Assembly (NCBI GenBank): GCA_041905405.1 | Contig: JAYRLC010000002.1 | Location: forward strand, 204,805 to 268,804 | Direction of reading: 5' to 3' | From: RAM1 sp041905405 | Lineage (GTDB): Bacteria > Pseudomonadota > Gammaproteobacteria > Burkholderiales > Burkholderiaceae_C | DNA: 64,000 bases | Part shown: piece by piece, positions 38,392 to 48,379 of the stretch | Layout of the letters: each line of letters begins with the position of its first letter | How positions within the stretch are numbered: the stretch's first letter is position 1 | Notes under the pieces: generated by a model | The model's database searches: none | The model's input: the letters and a program-made list of their open reading frames with translations, nothing else | What the model was told of the DNA's origin: nothing | Made by a program: the position numbers and the translations under genes

Positions 38392-39222
38392 TCAGCCGCG
38401 CATCCACCCCAAACCGGCCGATGTGCCCCCCGGCTGCGCACCCCGCGCGGGCCGGTATTCAGCGCCCACCCAGCCCTGCCAGCCGCATTGCGCGGCGGTC
38501 TCGTCGATCACCTGGAACAGGTAGGGGTAGTTCATTTCGCCCACGTCGGGCTCGTGCCGCTCCGGCACGCCGGCAATCTGGAAATGGCCGACGCGGCCCG
38601 TGGGCAGGTACTGGCGGATCTTCATGGCCACGTCGCCCTCGACCACCTGGCAGTGGTACAGGTCGAACTGCACCTTCAGATTTGGCGCGTCCACTTCCTG
38701 CACGATGGTGTGCGCGTCGTCCTGCCGGTTCAAAAAGAAGCCGGGAATGTCGCGTGTGTTGATGGGCTCGATGAGCACGTCCACGTTCTGCTTCGCCGCC
38801 TCGGCCGCCGCATGGCGCAGGTTGGCGATGTAGGTCATGCGCGCCGCCTCGCGCGGCACGCCGGCCGGCAGCAGGCCCGCCATGACGTGGATACGCGGGC
38901 AGCCCAGCGCCGCCGCGTAGCCGAGCGCCAGCGCGAACGCCGTGCGGAACTCGGCCTCGCGCCCCGGCTGGCAGGCGATGCCCTTGTCGCCCTTGTCCCA
39001 GGCGGCGGCGATGGAAGCGCGGTCAGTGCCGCCGGGCGGCGCGTTGAACAGCACCTGCTGCAGGCCGTTGTCTTTCAGGCGCTTGACCAGTTCCTGCGGG
39101 TCGTAGGCGTAGGGGAACAGGTATTCCACGCCCGTGAAGCCGTCTTTGGCGGCGGCCGCAAAGCGGTCCAGAAAGTCGAGCTCGGGGTAGAGCATGGAGA
39201 GGTTGGCGGCGAATCGGGGCAT
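38392..39222 (-). CDS. otnI: 2-oxo-tetronate isomerase
   Basis: A protein of 276 residues of the hydroxypyruvate isomerase-like TIM barrel family: PRFAANLSMLYPELDFLDRF, later HVMAGLLPAG, DVLIEPINTRDIPGFF (catalytic Glu) and FDLYHCQVVEGD, with a closing Glu in WVGAEYRP. In the D-erythronate/L-threonate route it isomerises 2-oxo-tetronate to the 3-oxo form before phosphorylation. It is the last gene of the pathway cluster, 27 bases after otnC. Confidence 0.92.
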   Translation of the reverse strand: MPRFAANLSMLYPELDFLDRFAAAAKDGFTGVEYLFPYAYDPQELVKRLKDNGLQQVLFNAPPGGTDRASIAAAWDKGDKGIACQPGREAEFRTAFALALGYAAALGCPRIHVMAGLLPAGVPREAARMTYIANLRHAAAEAAKQNVDVLIEPINTRDIPGFFLNRQDDAHTIVQEVDAPNLKVQFDLYHCQVVEGDVAMKIRQYLPTGRVGHFQIAGVPERHEPDVGEMNYPYLFQVIDETAAQCGWQGWVGAEYRPARGAQPGGTSAGLGWMRG

Positions 39223-39249
39223 GTCTTTTTGTCTTGTGTCGGGTTCGGA

Positions 39250-39912
39250 TTACCAGCGCGCGCCGAAAGCCTGCCGCAGTTCGGCGATCTGGTCGGCGGT
39301 GAGCGGTTGCGCGTCGCCGGCGTTCAAGGCGAGCTTCGCGGTTTCCTCGAGCTCTTCCAGCGTGGCCATCGCGGCGGCGGGCGAGCCGTGCCAGACATTG
39401 GGGCCCAGCCGCGCGAGCATCACGGCGCGGATCGGTGTGCCCTGCGCGCCGTACTGCGTGATGGCGCGGGCCACCTCGTCGGCCGCTGCGGGCGCGCCGG
39501 GGCGGTGGTAGCGGATGACCGGCACATGGCCGACCTTCATGACGAAGTAGGGCGTGAGCGGTGCAAGCAGCTCCGGGCCGTGGTCTTTCAGCGTCAGCGC
39601 CACGCAGTGCGTGCTGTGGGTGTGGATGACGCAGCGCGTCTGCGGATCGAACTCGGCAGCCGCGCCGTAGATTGCGCGGTGCAGGGTCAGCGTCTTGCTG
39701 GCCGGTGCGCCGCTGAGCTGCCGACCGCTCGCATCCACATGCGCCAGCGCCGCCGGGTCCAGGAAGCCCAGGCACGCGTCCGTCGGCGTGATGAGGAAGC
39801 CGCCGTTGTCCAGCCGTACGCTGATGTTGCCGGCGGTTGCATGCACGTAGCCCCGGTCGAACAGGCTACGGCCGACGCGGCAGATCTCGTCACGGGCCTG
39901 TGTTTCGGTCAT
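39250..39912 (-). CDS. otnC: 3-oxo-tetronate 4-phosphate decarboxylase (class II aldolase fold)
   Basis: A protein of 220 residues. Class II aldolase/adducin motifs: TAGNISVRLDNGGFLITP, the zinc ligands in VIHTHSTHCVAL and the third His in HGSP. In the pathway it decarboxylates the phosphorylated 3-oxo acid to dihydroxyacetone phosphate. The start at 39912 overlaps the otnK stop by ATGA, confirming the choice over the longer frame. Confidence 0.93.
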   Translation of the reverse strand: MTETQARDEICRVGRSLFDRGYVHATAGNISVRLDNGGFLITPTDACLGFLDPAALAHVDASGRQLSGAPASKTLTLHRAIYGAAAEFDPQTRCVIHTHSTHCVALTLKDHGPELLAPLTPYFVMKVGHVPVIRYHRPGAPAAADEVARAITQYGAQGTPIRAVMLARLGPNVWHGSPAAAMATLEELEETAKLALNAGDAQPLTADQIAELRQAFGARW

Positions 39913-41183
39913 TGAAAGGTCTTGAAGGCTTTGGTGAAGAAATCGTCGGTGCCGAAGTTGCCGGATTTCAGGGTGATGTGCAAGCCGTCGTTGCCCGCCG
40001 CATCGGACTGGGCGTGACACCACGGCACGCCGGGGTCGATCTGCGGGCCAATCTTCATCTGCGTGATGGCCAGCGCCTGCACACAGGCGCCCGACGTCTC
40101 GCCGCCCGCCACGACGAGCTGGCGCACGCCGCGCTCGACCAGGCCGCGTGCGATGGCGGCGATGATGCGCTCGACCATGGCACCGGCCTCCTCCACGCCC
40201 AGCGATCCCTGCACGGCCTTGACCGCGGCGCTGTCGGCGGTGGAATAGACAAGCACCGGGCCGCCGCTCAACAGCGGCTGCGCCCAGGCCAGCGCCTCGG
40301 CCGCCACGTCGGCACCCTGGGCGATGCGCAGCGGGTCGATCGCCAGCGCCGGCCGGCCCGCGGCGATGAAGGCCGCGACCTGCCGGTTGGTCGCCAGCGA
40401 GCAGCTGCCGGACACGACGGCTTGCAACCCGCGCGGCGCGGGGAGCTGGCTCGCGGTCGATGAGGCTTCGAGTCCCCAGTTCGCCGGCAACCCGATGGCC
40501 ACGCCCGAGCCCGCCGTCACCAGCGGCATGTCTTTCAACGCGGGCCCCAGCCGCAGCAGGTCGTCGTTGGACACGGCGTCCACCACGGCCAGGCCCACGC
40601 CCTCGGCACGCAGCGCCGCGATGCGCGCGCGCACAGCATGAGCGCCCTGCGCCACGGCCTTGTGATCAATGAGCCCGACCTTGCGGCGGCACTGCGCCTG
40701 CAGCACGCGCACCAGGTTGGCGTCGGTCATGGGCGTGAGCGGGTGGTTTTGCATGCCGCTCTCGTTCAACAGCACCTCGCCCACGAACAGGTGGCCTTTA
40801 AACACCGTGCGGCCGTTGTCGGGGAAGGCCGGCGTGGCGATGGTGAAGTCCGTGCCCAGCGCATCCATCAGCGCCTCGGTCACGGGGCCGATGTTGCCTT
40901 GCGCCGTGCTGTCGAAGGTCGAGCAGTACTTGAAATAAATCTGCTGCGCGCCCTGCGCCTGCAGCCACTGCAGCGCGTCCAGCGACTGCGCGACCGCGTC
41001 GGCCGGCGCGATAGTGCGCGACTTCAGCGCGACCACCACGGCGTCGGCGTCCGCATCGAGCGGGCCGCCCGGCACGCCGATGGCCTGCACCACGCGCATG
41101 CCGCTGCGTACCAGGTTGTTGGCGAGGTCCGTCGCGCCCGTGAAGTCGTCGGCGATGCAGCCTAAGAGAATCTTCTTTGCCAT
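39909..41183 (-). CDS. otnK: 3-oxo-tetronate kinase
   Basis: A protein of 424 residues of the DUF1537 four-carbon acid sugar kinase family: N-terminal LGCIADDFTGATDLANNLVR, substrate-site CSTFDSTAQGNIGP, and C-terminal nucleotide-binding AGGETSGACVQAL. It phosphorylates 3-oxo-tetronate with ATP. Its ATG shares one base with the denD stop (TGATG), so translation is coupled. Confidence 0.94.
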   Translation of the reverse strand: MAKKILLGCIADDFTGATDLANNLVRSGMRVVQAIGVPGGPLDADADAVVVALKSRTIAPADAVAQSLDALQWLQAQGAQQIYFKYCSTFDSTAQGNIGPVTEALMDALGTDFTIATPAFPDNGRTVFKGHLFVGEVLLNESGMQNHPLTPMTDANLVRVLQAQCRRKVGLIDHKAVAQGAHAVRARIAALRAEGVGLAVVDAVSNDDLLRLGPALKDMPLVTAGSGVAIGLPANWGLEASSTASQLPAPRGLQAVVSGSCSLATNRQVAAFIAAGRPALAIDPLRIAQGADVAAEALAWAQPLLSGGPVLVYSTADSAAVKAVQGSLGVEEAGAMVERIIAAIARGLVERGVRQLVVAGGETSGACVQALAITQMKIGPQIDPGVPWCHAQSDAAGNDGLHITLKSGNFGTDDFFTKAFKTFQ

Positions 41184-42193
41184 CACTTGACGGCGAGCTT
41201 CACGGCCTGCGGGTTCTCGCGCACGTAGTCGCGGATCACGGCCTCGAAGTCGCTGTCCGACTGCAGCCCCATGCCCCTCGCGCGGTCCCAGGCCAGGTTG
41301 CCGGGCCAGGTGCTCACGAGCTTTTCGATGGCAGGGTCGGGCGTCCAGTCGAGCAGGGCAGCGGCTTCGGCGCCCGCCACCTTTTCCAGCGCCTGGGCCA
41401 TGTCGCCGACGGTCGAGCGGAACGACGGCAGGTTGATGGCCGTGGGCGGGCCCCACTGCGCGTCGCTGACTTCCGCCGCGCGAACAAAGCCCGCGATGGT
41501 GTTGCCCGGCGACGCCAGCGCCACAGGTGTCGATGCGGGCACAGGCACCTGCGCGCGGATGCCCGACAGAGGCTCGCGCACCATGCCGCTGAAAAAGCCC
41601 GACGCCGCGCCGTTGGGCTTGCCGGGGCGCACGCTCACCGTCATGGGGCGCACGCTGCGCCCGGCGATGAAGCCCTTGCGCGTGTAGTCGGCCACGAGTT
41701 GTTCGCAGATGAATTTCTGGATGCCGTAGCTGCCCTGCGGCGTGGGCAGCGTGTCGTCGGTGATGGGGTCGGGCAGGGCGCGGCCGGGCTGCTTGCCGAA
41801 CACGGCCAGTGAGCTGGCGAACACGAACACGGGCTGGGTGCCCAGGGCGCGGCAGCCTTCCAGCAGCTTGTGCGTGGCTTCCAGGTTGCTGCGCATGCCC
41901 AGGTCGAAATTGGCCTCGCACTCGCCGCTGACGGCGGCGGCCAGGTGGAACACGGCGTCGGTGCCGGCAGCGGGGATCTGCTTGGCGTCGATCAGCTCCA
42001 GCAGGTCACCGGTGATAAACGCCACACGCGCATCGGCGCGCAGATCGTCGGGCGGCGCGACACGGTCGGCCAGCGTGATGCGTTCGATCTTGCGGGCCGG
42101 ATCACCGCGCAGCGACAGCGTGTTCTGCGCGAGCAGGGTGCGGGCCAGGCGCGCGCCCAGAAAGCCGCTGCCGCCGGTGATGAGGATGTGCAT
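41183..42193 (-). CDS. denD: D-erythronate dehydrogenase (SDR, extended type)
   Basis: A protein of 336 residues. NAD-binding ITGGSGFLGARLA at the N-terminus and the catalytic YGIQK with an upstream Ser (FVFASSLAVFG) mark an extended SDR; the sequence fits DenD. It oxidises D-erythronate to 2-oxo-tetronate, feeding OtnI. A strong AAGGAG lies before the ATG. It is 20 bases downstream of ltnD. Confidence 0.92.
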   Translation of the reverse strand: MHILITGGSGFLGARLARTLLAQNTLSLRGDPARKIERITLADRVAPPDDLRADARVAFITGDLLELIDAKQIPAAGTDAVFHLAAAVSGECEANFDLGMRSNLEATHKLLEGCRALGTQPVFVFASSLAVFGKQPGRALPDPITDDTLPTPQGSYGIQKFICEQLVADYTRKGFIAGRSVRPMTVSVRPGKPNGAASGFFSGMVREPLSGIRAQVPVPASTPVALASPGNTIAGFVRAAEVSDAQWGPPTAINLPSFRSTVGDMAQALEKVAGAEAAALLDWTPDPAIEKLVSTWPGNLAWDRARGMGLQSDSDFEAVIRDYVRENPQAVKLAVK

Positions 42194-42213
42194 GTCTCGC
42201 TCCTTGTAGCGTT

Positions 42214-43119
42214 TCAGGTTTTGGCGGGCAGCTCGATGCCCGGAAAGATTTTGATCACCGCGCTGTCGTCCTCGCGCGCGAAGCCGGCGGTGGATGCCTG
42301 CATGAACATCTGGTGCGCCGTGCTGGACAGCGGCAGCGGGAATTTGCTGGCGCGCGCCATGTCCAGCACCAGGCCCAGGTCCTTCACGAAGATGTCCACG
42401 GCCGACAGCGGTGTGTAGTCGCCGGCCAGTACGTGGGCCATGCGGTTCTCGAACATCCAGCTGTTGCCGGCGCTGTGGGTGATGACCTCGTACAGCGCGG
42501 AGGGGTCCACGCCCTCGCGCAGGCCCAGGGCCATGGCCTCGGCCGCGGCGGCAATGTGCACGCCGGCCAGCAGCTGGTTGATGACCTTGACTTTGCTGCC
42601 CGCGCCGGCGCGGTCGCCGAGCTTGTACACCTGGGCCGCCATGGCGTCCAGCAGCGGGCCGGCGATGGCATAAGCCTCGGGCTTGCCGGCGGTCATCATC
42701 GTCATCTGGCCGCTGGCGGCCTTGGCCGCGCCGCCGGAGATCGGCGCGTCGATGTAGTGGATGCCGCGTTCGGCCAGGCGCGCCTCCAGCGCGATGCTCC
42801 AGTTCGGGTCCACGGTGGAGCACATGACGAACACGCTGCCGCGCTTCATCGCAGCAGCGCAACCCTGTTCACCGAACAGCACCGCCTCGGTCTGCGCGGC
42901 GTTGACCACGACGCTGACCACCACGTCGCTGGCCGCGGCCAGTTCGGCCGGCGACGCGCAGGCCGTGCCGCCGTCCCGGGCGAATGCCTGCGCCACGTCG
43001 GCACGTATGTCGTACACATGCGGCGCATGGCCTGCGCGGCGCAGCGACTGCGCCATGCCGGCACCCATTGCGCCCAGGCCGATGAGGCCAACCGTGCCCG
43101 TGAAGCTGCCTGAATTCAT
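42214..43119 (-). CDS. ltnD: L-threonate dehydrogenase
   Basis: A protein of 301 residues of the beta-hydroxyacid dehydrogenase family: GLIGLGAMGAGMAQSLRRAG, DAPISGGAAKAASGQMT and the catalytic Lys in GAGSKVKVINQLLAG. It oxidises L-threonate so that it joins the same route as D-erythronate. No ribosome site is visible: the ATG is 5 bases after a GntR-type operator that itself contains a -10-like TATGAT (minus strand, 43131-43126), so a near-leaderless transcript is possible. Confidence 0.93.
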   Translation of the reverse strand: MNSGSFTGTVGLIGLGAMGAGMAQSLRRAGHAPHVYDIRADVAQAFARDGGTACASPAELAAASDVVVSVVVNAAQTEAVLFGEQGCAAAMKRGSVFVMCSTVDPNWSIALEARLAERGIHYIDAPISGGAAKAASGQMTMMTAGKPEAYAIAGPLLDAMAAQVYKLGDRAGAGSKVKVINQLLAGVHIAAAAEAMALGLREGVDPSALYEVITHSAGNSWMFENRMAHVLAGDYTPLSAVDIFVKDLGLVLDMARASKFPLPLSSTAHQMFMQASTAGFAREDDSAVIKIFPGIELPAKT

Positions 43120-43123
43120 ATGG

Positions 43124-43134
43124 TTATCATACAA
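43124..43134. promoter_or_regulatory. GntR/FadR-type operator at the ltnD start
   Basis: TTATCATACAA matches the site at 43940-43950 at 10 of 11 positions. It ends 5 bases before the ltnD ATG and overlaps a -10-like TATGAT on the minus strand, so binding would block transcription start. Confidence 0.6.
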
Positions 43135-43169
43135 CTTTGGCGTTTCGCCCTTGCTGGAAACGGACAGCC

Positions 43170-43942
43170 TCAGGCCTTGCGCAGCTTGCGCACCAGCGGC
43201 TGCGCCAGCCGCTCGCCGTCTTCGGTCCAGAACGCCGGATCGGCGTGTTCGATGCGGCGCACCGCGTTCGCCATGTGGCGGCCGGCCGCCGTGCGGGCTT
43301 TGGCCGCATCCCCCGCGGCAATCGCGTCGGCAATCGCCGCGTGCTCGCCGCGCACCTGCACCGTGAAGTCGGCGCGGCGCGCCTCGTTGGCGCGCGTCAC
43401 GCTGATGGCGCCGCGCATGAACTGCGCCAGATAGTCCAGCGTGCCGATCAGGAACGGGTTGTGCGCGGCTTCGGCCACGCTGCGGTGAAAGCGCAGGTCT
43501 TCTTCCACACCGTCGCCGCCTTTGGCCACCGCCTTGTCCAGCGCCTGCACGGCCTGCTGGATGCGCTTCACATCCGCTGCGGTGCGGCGCTGCGCGGCCA
43601 GCGCGGCGGCCTCGGCCTCCAGAGCCCGGCGCACCTCGACCATCTGCGCCACGGCGCTTTGCGAATCGGCATGTCTTGCGTCGAAGTTCAGCGGCGCAAA
43701 CGGCGGGCTGGCCGCCACATACACGCCGCTGCCCTGGCGCGAGTCGACCAGGCCCAGCGATTTGAGCCGCGACACGGCCTCGCGCACCACGGTGCGGCTG
43801 ACGGCAAACTGCTCCACCAGCCGCGCCTCGGCCGGCAGCTTGTCGCCGGCGCCCAGCCGGCCCGCCTTGATTTCGGCGGCAAGCTGCTGCGCCACCTGGT
43901 CGGACAGGCGCGCGCCGCTTGTGACGGGGGTGAACGAAGTTG

Positions 43943-43946
<4 letters not shown>
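43170..43946 (-). CDS. GntR-family regulator, FadR subfamily (FCD domain)
   Basis: A protein of 258 residues. Winged HTH (KLPAEARLVEQFAVSRTVVR) and an all-helical FCD ligand domain with metal-binding acidic/His residues (EEDLRFHRSVAEAAHN). It is 50 bases upstream of ltnD in the same direction and is the natural regulator of the threonate/erythronate genes. Its ATG overlaps the chrA stop (ATGA) and lies at the centre of a palindromic operator TTGT-ATG-ACAA, predicting autoregulation. Confidence 0.92.
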
Positions 43947-45279
<1,333 letters not shown>

Positions 45280-45283
<4 letters not shown>

Positions 45284-45672
45284 TGCACGGCCCCGGGTTT
45301 GGCGACCGTGGGCAAGGCCGCGGCACGCCATTGCGCGATGTCGGCGGGGTCATCCACGCCATCCTCGCCGCCTTCGATGCCGCCGGCCAGTACAGCGGCC
45401 AGCCATCCGGCACGCTGAAGGATTGCGGCTGCCTGCAGGCTGACCTCATGGCCGTACACGCAGTACACCACGACCTCGCGCGCGGCATGGGCACGGGCAT
45501 AGGCTGCGACGTCCTCGGGAGCGCAGCGCACGGCGCCGGCCAGCATGCGGCCGCTTTGGTCGAAGCGCGCCTGGCGCCGCACATCGAGCAGCAGCGGGGC
45601 ATCGGCCCTGCCCAGGCGTTCGGCAAGCTGTTGGGGGGGGATTCTGGGAATGGTCTGGTCAGCGGTGTCCAT
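45280..45672 (-). CDS. Rhodanese-like sulfurtransferase domain protein
   Basis: A protein of 130 residues: APLLLDVRRQARFDQSGR, then GAVRCAPEDVAAYA and the active-site loop VYCVYGHEVSL with the catalytic Cys, and the closing AGWLAAVLAGGIEGG. Rhodaneses move sulfane sulfur. The start at 45672 has TTTGGAG seven bases upstream. ATGA coupling to chrA suggests sulfur/oxidant stress context. A structured leader (45673-45768) precedes it. Confidence 0.9.
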
Positions 45673-45768
45673 GGGGAAACTCCAAAGCATGAGTTGCCAG
45701 CGCTTGGACGGGACACCGTCTATCCGGGAGGACTCGGGAGGCTGAAATCCCGATGGGCGCGATGTTAT
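45673..45768 (-). promoter_or_regulatory. Hairpin-rich leader of the rhodanese-chrA operon
   Basis: Two perfect hairpins are seen: GACGG-GACA-CCGTC (45707-45720) and TCGGGA with TCCCGA (45734-45753). Upstream, GATAAC on the minus strand is a weak -10. No known riboswitch pattern was matched. Confidence 0.35.
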
Positions 45769-45841
45769 CACCGGGCCTGGAATTTTCCGACCGGCACGCG
45801 CGCCACCCGCACAAGCCTTTGCGGCCGGGGCCGCGCGGCGC

Positions 45842-46426
45842 TCAGGCCCGCTCGAAGTGAAACACCGCCGTGCCGGCGCGCAGGTTGGGCAGCCAGCGGA
45901 CCTCGCGGCCGTCCTGCAGGCCGAACGCGTCGATGATGCCCAGCGCGTTCTTGCCGGCCAGCACCTCGAAGTCCTTGTACGTGCCCACGCGGATGTTGGG
46001 CGTGTCGTACCACTGGTAGGGCAGGCGCCTGGTCACTGGCATGCGCCCGCGGGCCACTGCCAGCCGGTTGGGCCAGTGCCCGAAGTTGGGGAACGCGACG
46101 ATGCCGGTCCTGCCCACGCGCGCGGTTTCGCGCAGCATGGTTTCGGCGTTGTGCAGGTGCTGCAGCGTGTCGATCTGCAGCACCACGTCGAACGAGTTGT
46201 CGTCGAACATCGCCAGCCCCTCTTCCAGATTGAGCTGGATCACGTTGACGCCGCGCTGCACACAGGCCAGCACGTTGGCGTCGGCGATCTCGATGCCGTA
46301 GCCCGTGCAGGCGCGCTCGCGCTGCAGCAGGTCCAGCAAAGCGCCGTCGCCGCAGCCCAGGTCGAGCACGCGCGAGCCGGGCTTGACCAGCCTGGCGATG
46401 GACTTCATCGTCTGCGCATCGCTCAT
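45842..46426 (-). CDS. metW: Methionine biosynthesis protein MetW
   Basis: A protein of 194 residues. SAM-methyltransferase-like fold: GSRVLDLGCGDGALLDLL, GYGIEIADANVLACV, and FDVVLQIDTLQHLHN. MetW partners MetX and is needed for full homoserine acylation in many proteobacteria. Its ATG overlaps the metX stop (ATGA), the standard metX-metW pair. Confidence 0.95.
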   Translation of the reverse strand: MSDAQTMKSIARLVKPGSRVLDLGCGDGALLDLLQRERACTGYGIEIADANVLACVQRGVNVIQLNLEEGLAMFDDNSFDVVLQIDTLQHLHNAETMLRETARVGRTGIVAFPNFGHWPNRLAVARGRMPVTRRLPYQWYDTPNIRVGTYKDFEVLAGKNALGIIDAFGLQDGREVRWLPNLRAGTAVFHFERA

Positions 46427-47535
46427 GCCGCCACCTTGTCAAAGTAGGAACGCACGACATTCAGATAGCGCGCATCCTCCAGCAGGAACGCATCGTGCCC
46501 GTGCGGCGCATCGATCTCGGCATAGGCCACGTCGCGCCGGTTGTCCAGCAGCGCCTTGACGATCTCGCGGCTGCGCGCGGGACTGAAGCGCCAGTCGGTG
46601 CTGAAACTCACGAGCAGGAACTTGGCCGCCGCGCGCGCCAGCGCCTGCGACAGGTTGCCGCCATAGGCGCGCGCGGGGTCGAAGTAGTCGAGCGCGCGCG
46701 TGATCAGCAGGTAGGTGTTGGCGTCAAAGTATTCGCTGAACTTGTCGCCCTGGTAGCGCAGGTAGCTTTCGATCTGGAACTCGATGTCCTGCGTGCTGTA
46801 CTTGAGGTCAATGCCATCCCGAAGCTGGCGACCGAATTTTTCATTCATCACGTCGTCGCTCAGGTAGGTGATGTGGCCGATCATGCGCGCGATGCGCAGA
46901 CCGCGGCGCGGCAGCACGCCGTGCTCATAGAAATGCCCGCCGTGAAAGTCCGGGTCGGTGACGATGGCGCGGCGCGCCACTTCGTTGAAGGCGATGTTCT
47001 CGGCATTCAGGTTCGGCGCACTGGCCACCACCACCGCATGGCGCACGCGCTGCGGGTGCTGCAGCGTCCAGCTCAGCGCCTGCATGCCGCCCAGGCTGCC
47101 GCCCATCACCGCCGCCAGCGTCTGGATACCCAGCTGGTCCAGCAGCCGGGCCTGCGCGTTGACCCAGTCCTCGACCGTCACGACCGGAAAGTCAGCGCCG
47201 TAGACACGGCCCGTGTCGGGGTTCACGTGCATGGGTCCGGTCGAGCCGAAGCACGAACCCAGGTTGTTCACACCAATGACGAAGAACCTGTTGGTGTCCA
47301 CCGGCTTGCCGGGGCCGATCATGTTGTCCCACCAGCCTTCGCTCTTGTCCTGGCCCGCATAGGTGCCGGCCACGTGGTGCGACGCGTTCAGCGCGTGGCA
47401 GACCAGCACGGCGTTGGACTTGTCGGCGTTGAGCGTGCCGTAGGTTTCGTACGCGAGTGTGTAACCGCGCACCGACGCGCCGCTTTGCAGCGCAAGCGGC
47501 TCGGCAAACTCCATGAACTGCGGTGTGACGACCAT
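46423..47535 (-). CDS. metX: Homoserine O-acyltransferase MetX
   Basis: A protein of 370 residues, alpha/beta hydrolase fold: CHALNASHHVAG, NLGSCFGSTGP, the nucleophile GGSLGGMQ and a C-terminal DAPHGHDAFLLE with the catalytic His. It acylates homoserine (succinyl or acetyl) in the first committed step of methionine synthesis. The ATG at 47535 fits homologues (VVTPQFMEFAEPL), though there is no Shine-Dalgarno: a terminator hairpin and its T-run end 1-2 bases before it. A SAM-II-like riboswitch lies just upstream. Confidence 0.94.
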   Translation of the reverse strand: MVVTPQFMEFAEPLALQSGASVRGYTLAYETYGTLNADKSNAVLVCHALNASHHVAGTYAGQDKSEGWWDNMIGPGKPVDTNRFFVIGVNNLGSCFGSTGPMHVNPDTGRVYGADFPVVTVEDWVNAQARLLDQLGIQTLAAVMGGSLGGMQALSWTLQHPQRVRHAVVVASAPNLNAENIAFNEVARRAIVTDPDFHGGHFYEHGVLPRRGLRIARMIGHITYLSDDVMNEKFGRQLRDGIDLKYSTQDIEFQIESYLRYQGDKFSEYFDANTYLLITRALDYFDPARAYGGNLSQALARAAAKFLLVSFSTDWRFSPARSREIVKALLDNRRDVAYAEIDAPHGHDAFLLEDARYLNVVRSYFDKVAA

Positions 47536-47536
47536 A

Positions 47537-47576
47537 AAAGCAAAAACCCGGCGTCGCCAAAGAAGCGAGGCCGGGT
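47537..47576 (-). terminator. Terminator of the metX leader (riboswitch expression platform)
   Basis: On the minus strand ACCCGGC (47576-47570) pairs with GCCGGGT (47552-47546), extended by TCGC/GCGA after one mismatch, then TTTTTGCTTTT up to the ATG. It fits SAM-triggered premature termination. Confidence 0.75.
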
Positions 47577-47595
47577 CCGTCGGGGCGGGGGCTTT

Positions 47596-47650
47596 CGGGT
47601 CTTTAGCTGAATTTATTGAGCGCCCGCAAGCTGAAGCAAATCGGCGCTGA
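47596..47650 (-). ncRNA. SAM-II-like riboswitch upstream of metX
   Basis: Minus-strand order: AGCGCC (47648-47643), GATTTGCT (loop), CTTGCG, GGCGCT (47624-47619), then AATAAATTCAGCTAAAGACC. AGCGCC/GGCGCT form P1; the loop TTTGCT can pair with AGCTAAA in the tail with one base unpaired, giving the SAM-II pseudoknot. The pieces ATTT, TTGC, ATAAAT and AGCTAAA match the SAM-II consensus. The linked gene (metX) and the terminator fit. Confidence 0.8.
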
Positions 47651-47664
47651 AGGGCCACAGTATA

Positions 47665-48228
47665 TCAACCCCACCCGAACAGGGCCACCCCGCCCAGCAC
47701 CGCAAAGATGACGGCCGACACGACGTGCACCGCGCGGATCGGCACGAGCCGCGTGATGCGGTCGCCGAACCACACCACCGGCGCGTTGGCCAGCATCATG
47801 CCCAGCGTGGTGCCCGCCACCACAGCGAACCAGGCGTCAAAGCGCGCCGCGAGCATGACCGTGGCAATCTGGGTCTTGTCGCCCATTTCGGCCAGGAAGA
47901 ACGCGATGAGCGTGGTGCCGAAGACGCCAAAGCGCGTGGCCGCATCGCCGTCGCCCTCGTCGAGCTTGTCGGGAATCAGCATCCACACTGCCATGGCGAT
48001 GAACGAGCCGCCCAGCACCCAGCGCAGCACATCGGGCCCCAGCACCGTGGTGACCCAGGCACCGGCGGCGCCGGCCAGCGCATGGTTGGCCAGCGTGGCG
48101 ACCAGGATGCCCAGCACGATGGGCCAGGGTTTGCGAAAGCGTGCGGCGAGCACGAGCGACAGGAGTTGGGTTTTGTCGCCCATTTCGGCGAGCGCGACGA
48201 TGCCCGTCGAGATCAGAAAAGCTTCCAT
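47665..48228 (-). CDS. GDT1/TMEM165 family (UPF0016) cation transporter
   Basis: A protein of 187 residues with six membrane helices and the two family motifs EMGDKTQ (ALAEMGDKTQLLSLVLAA near residue 14 and FLAEMGDKTQIATVMLAA near 112). Homologues export manganese or calcium in exchange for protons. The ATG at 48228 starts just before the first helix; the longer frame is non-coding. I looked for a yybP-ykoY manganese riboswitch in the leader and did not find it. Confidence 0.92.
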   Translation of the reverse strand: MEAFLISTGIVALAEMGDKTQLLSLVLAARFRKPWPIVLGILVATLANHALAGAAGAWVTTVLGPDVLRWVLGGSFIAMAVWMLIPDKLDEGDGDAATRFGVFGTTLIAFFLAEMGDKTQIATVMLAARFDAWFAVVAGTTLGMMLANAPVVWFGDRITRLVPIRAVHVVSAVIFAVLGGVALFGWG

Positions 48229-48291
48229 AGGTCGCGAATGATACGAAGCCGGGCTTTCACCGGGCTGTGCAAGGGCTTGTTCGCACGCTTC

Positions 48292-48307
48292 TGGCGCACT
48301 TCTTGCT
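48292..48307 (+). promoter_or_regulatory. Sigma-54 promoter of amtB
   Basis: TGGCGCACTTCTTGCT matches TGGCAC-N5-TTGCT with the invariant GG and GC at exact -24/-12 spacing. The predicted start is near 48318, about 60 bases before the amtB ATG. Confidence 0.75.
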
Positions 48308-48314
48308 TTGTTTT

Positions 48315-48348
48315 GGTGCGTTTGCTGTTTCGACGGCCGAAACGCACC
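48315..48348 (+). other. Hairpin in the amtB leader
   Basis: GGTGCGTTT (48315-48323) pairs perfectly with AAACGCACC (48340-48348). It carries TGGTGC and GCACCA, the NtrC half-sites, but in the wrong order and too far apart for a normal NtrC site, so it may act as an RNA hairpin. Confidence 0.4.
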
Positions 48349-48379
48349 AATTACAGGCATTTCATCCAAAGAGGAACTT

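Noticed and set aside
48255..48273. Possible NtrC site (TTTCACCGGGCTGTGCA)
   Set aside because: Only half of it resembles the consensus and the spacing is wrong.
48229..48379. Possible yybP-ykoY manganese riboswitch before the GDT1-family gene
   Set aside because: The conserved core pieces of that riboswitch could not be found on the minus strand.
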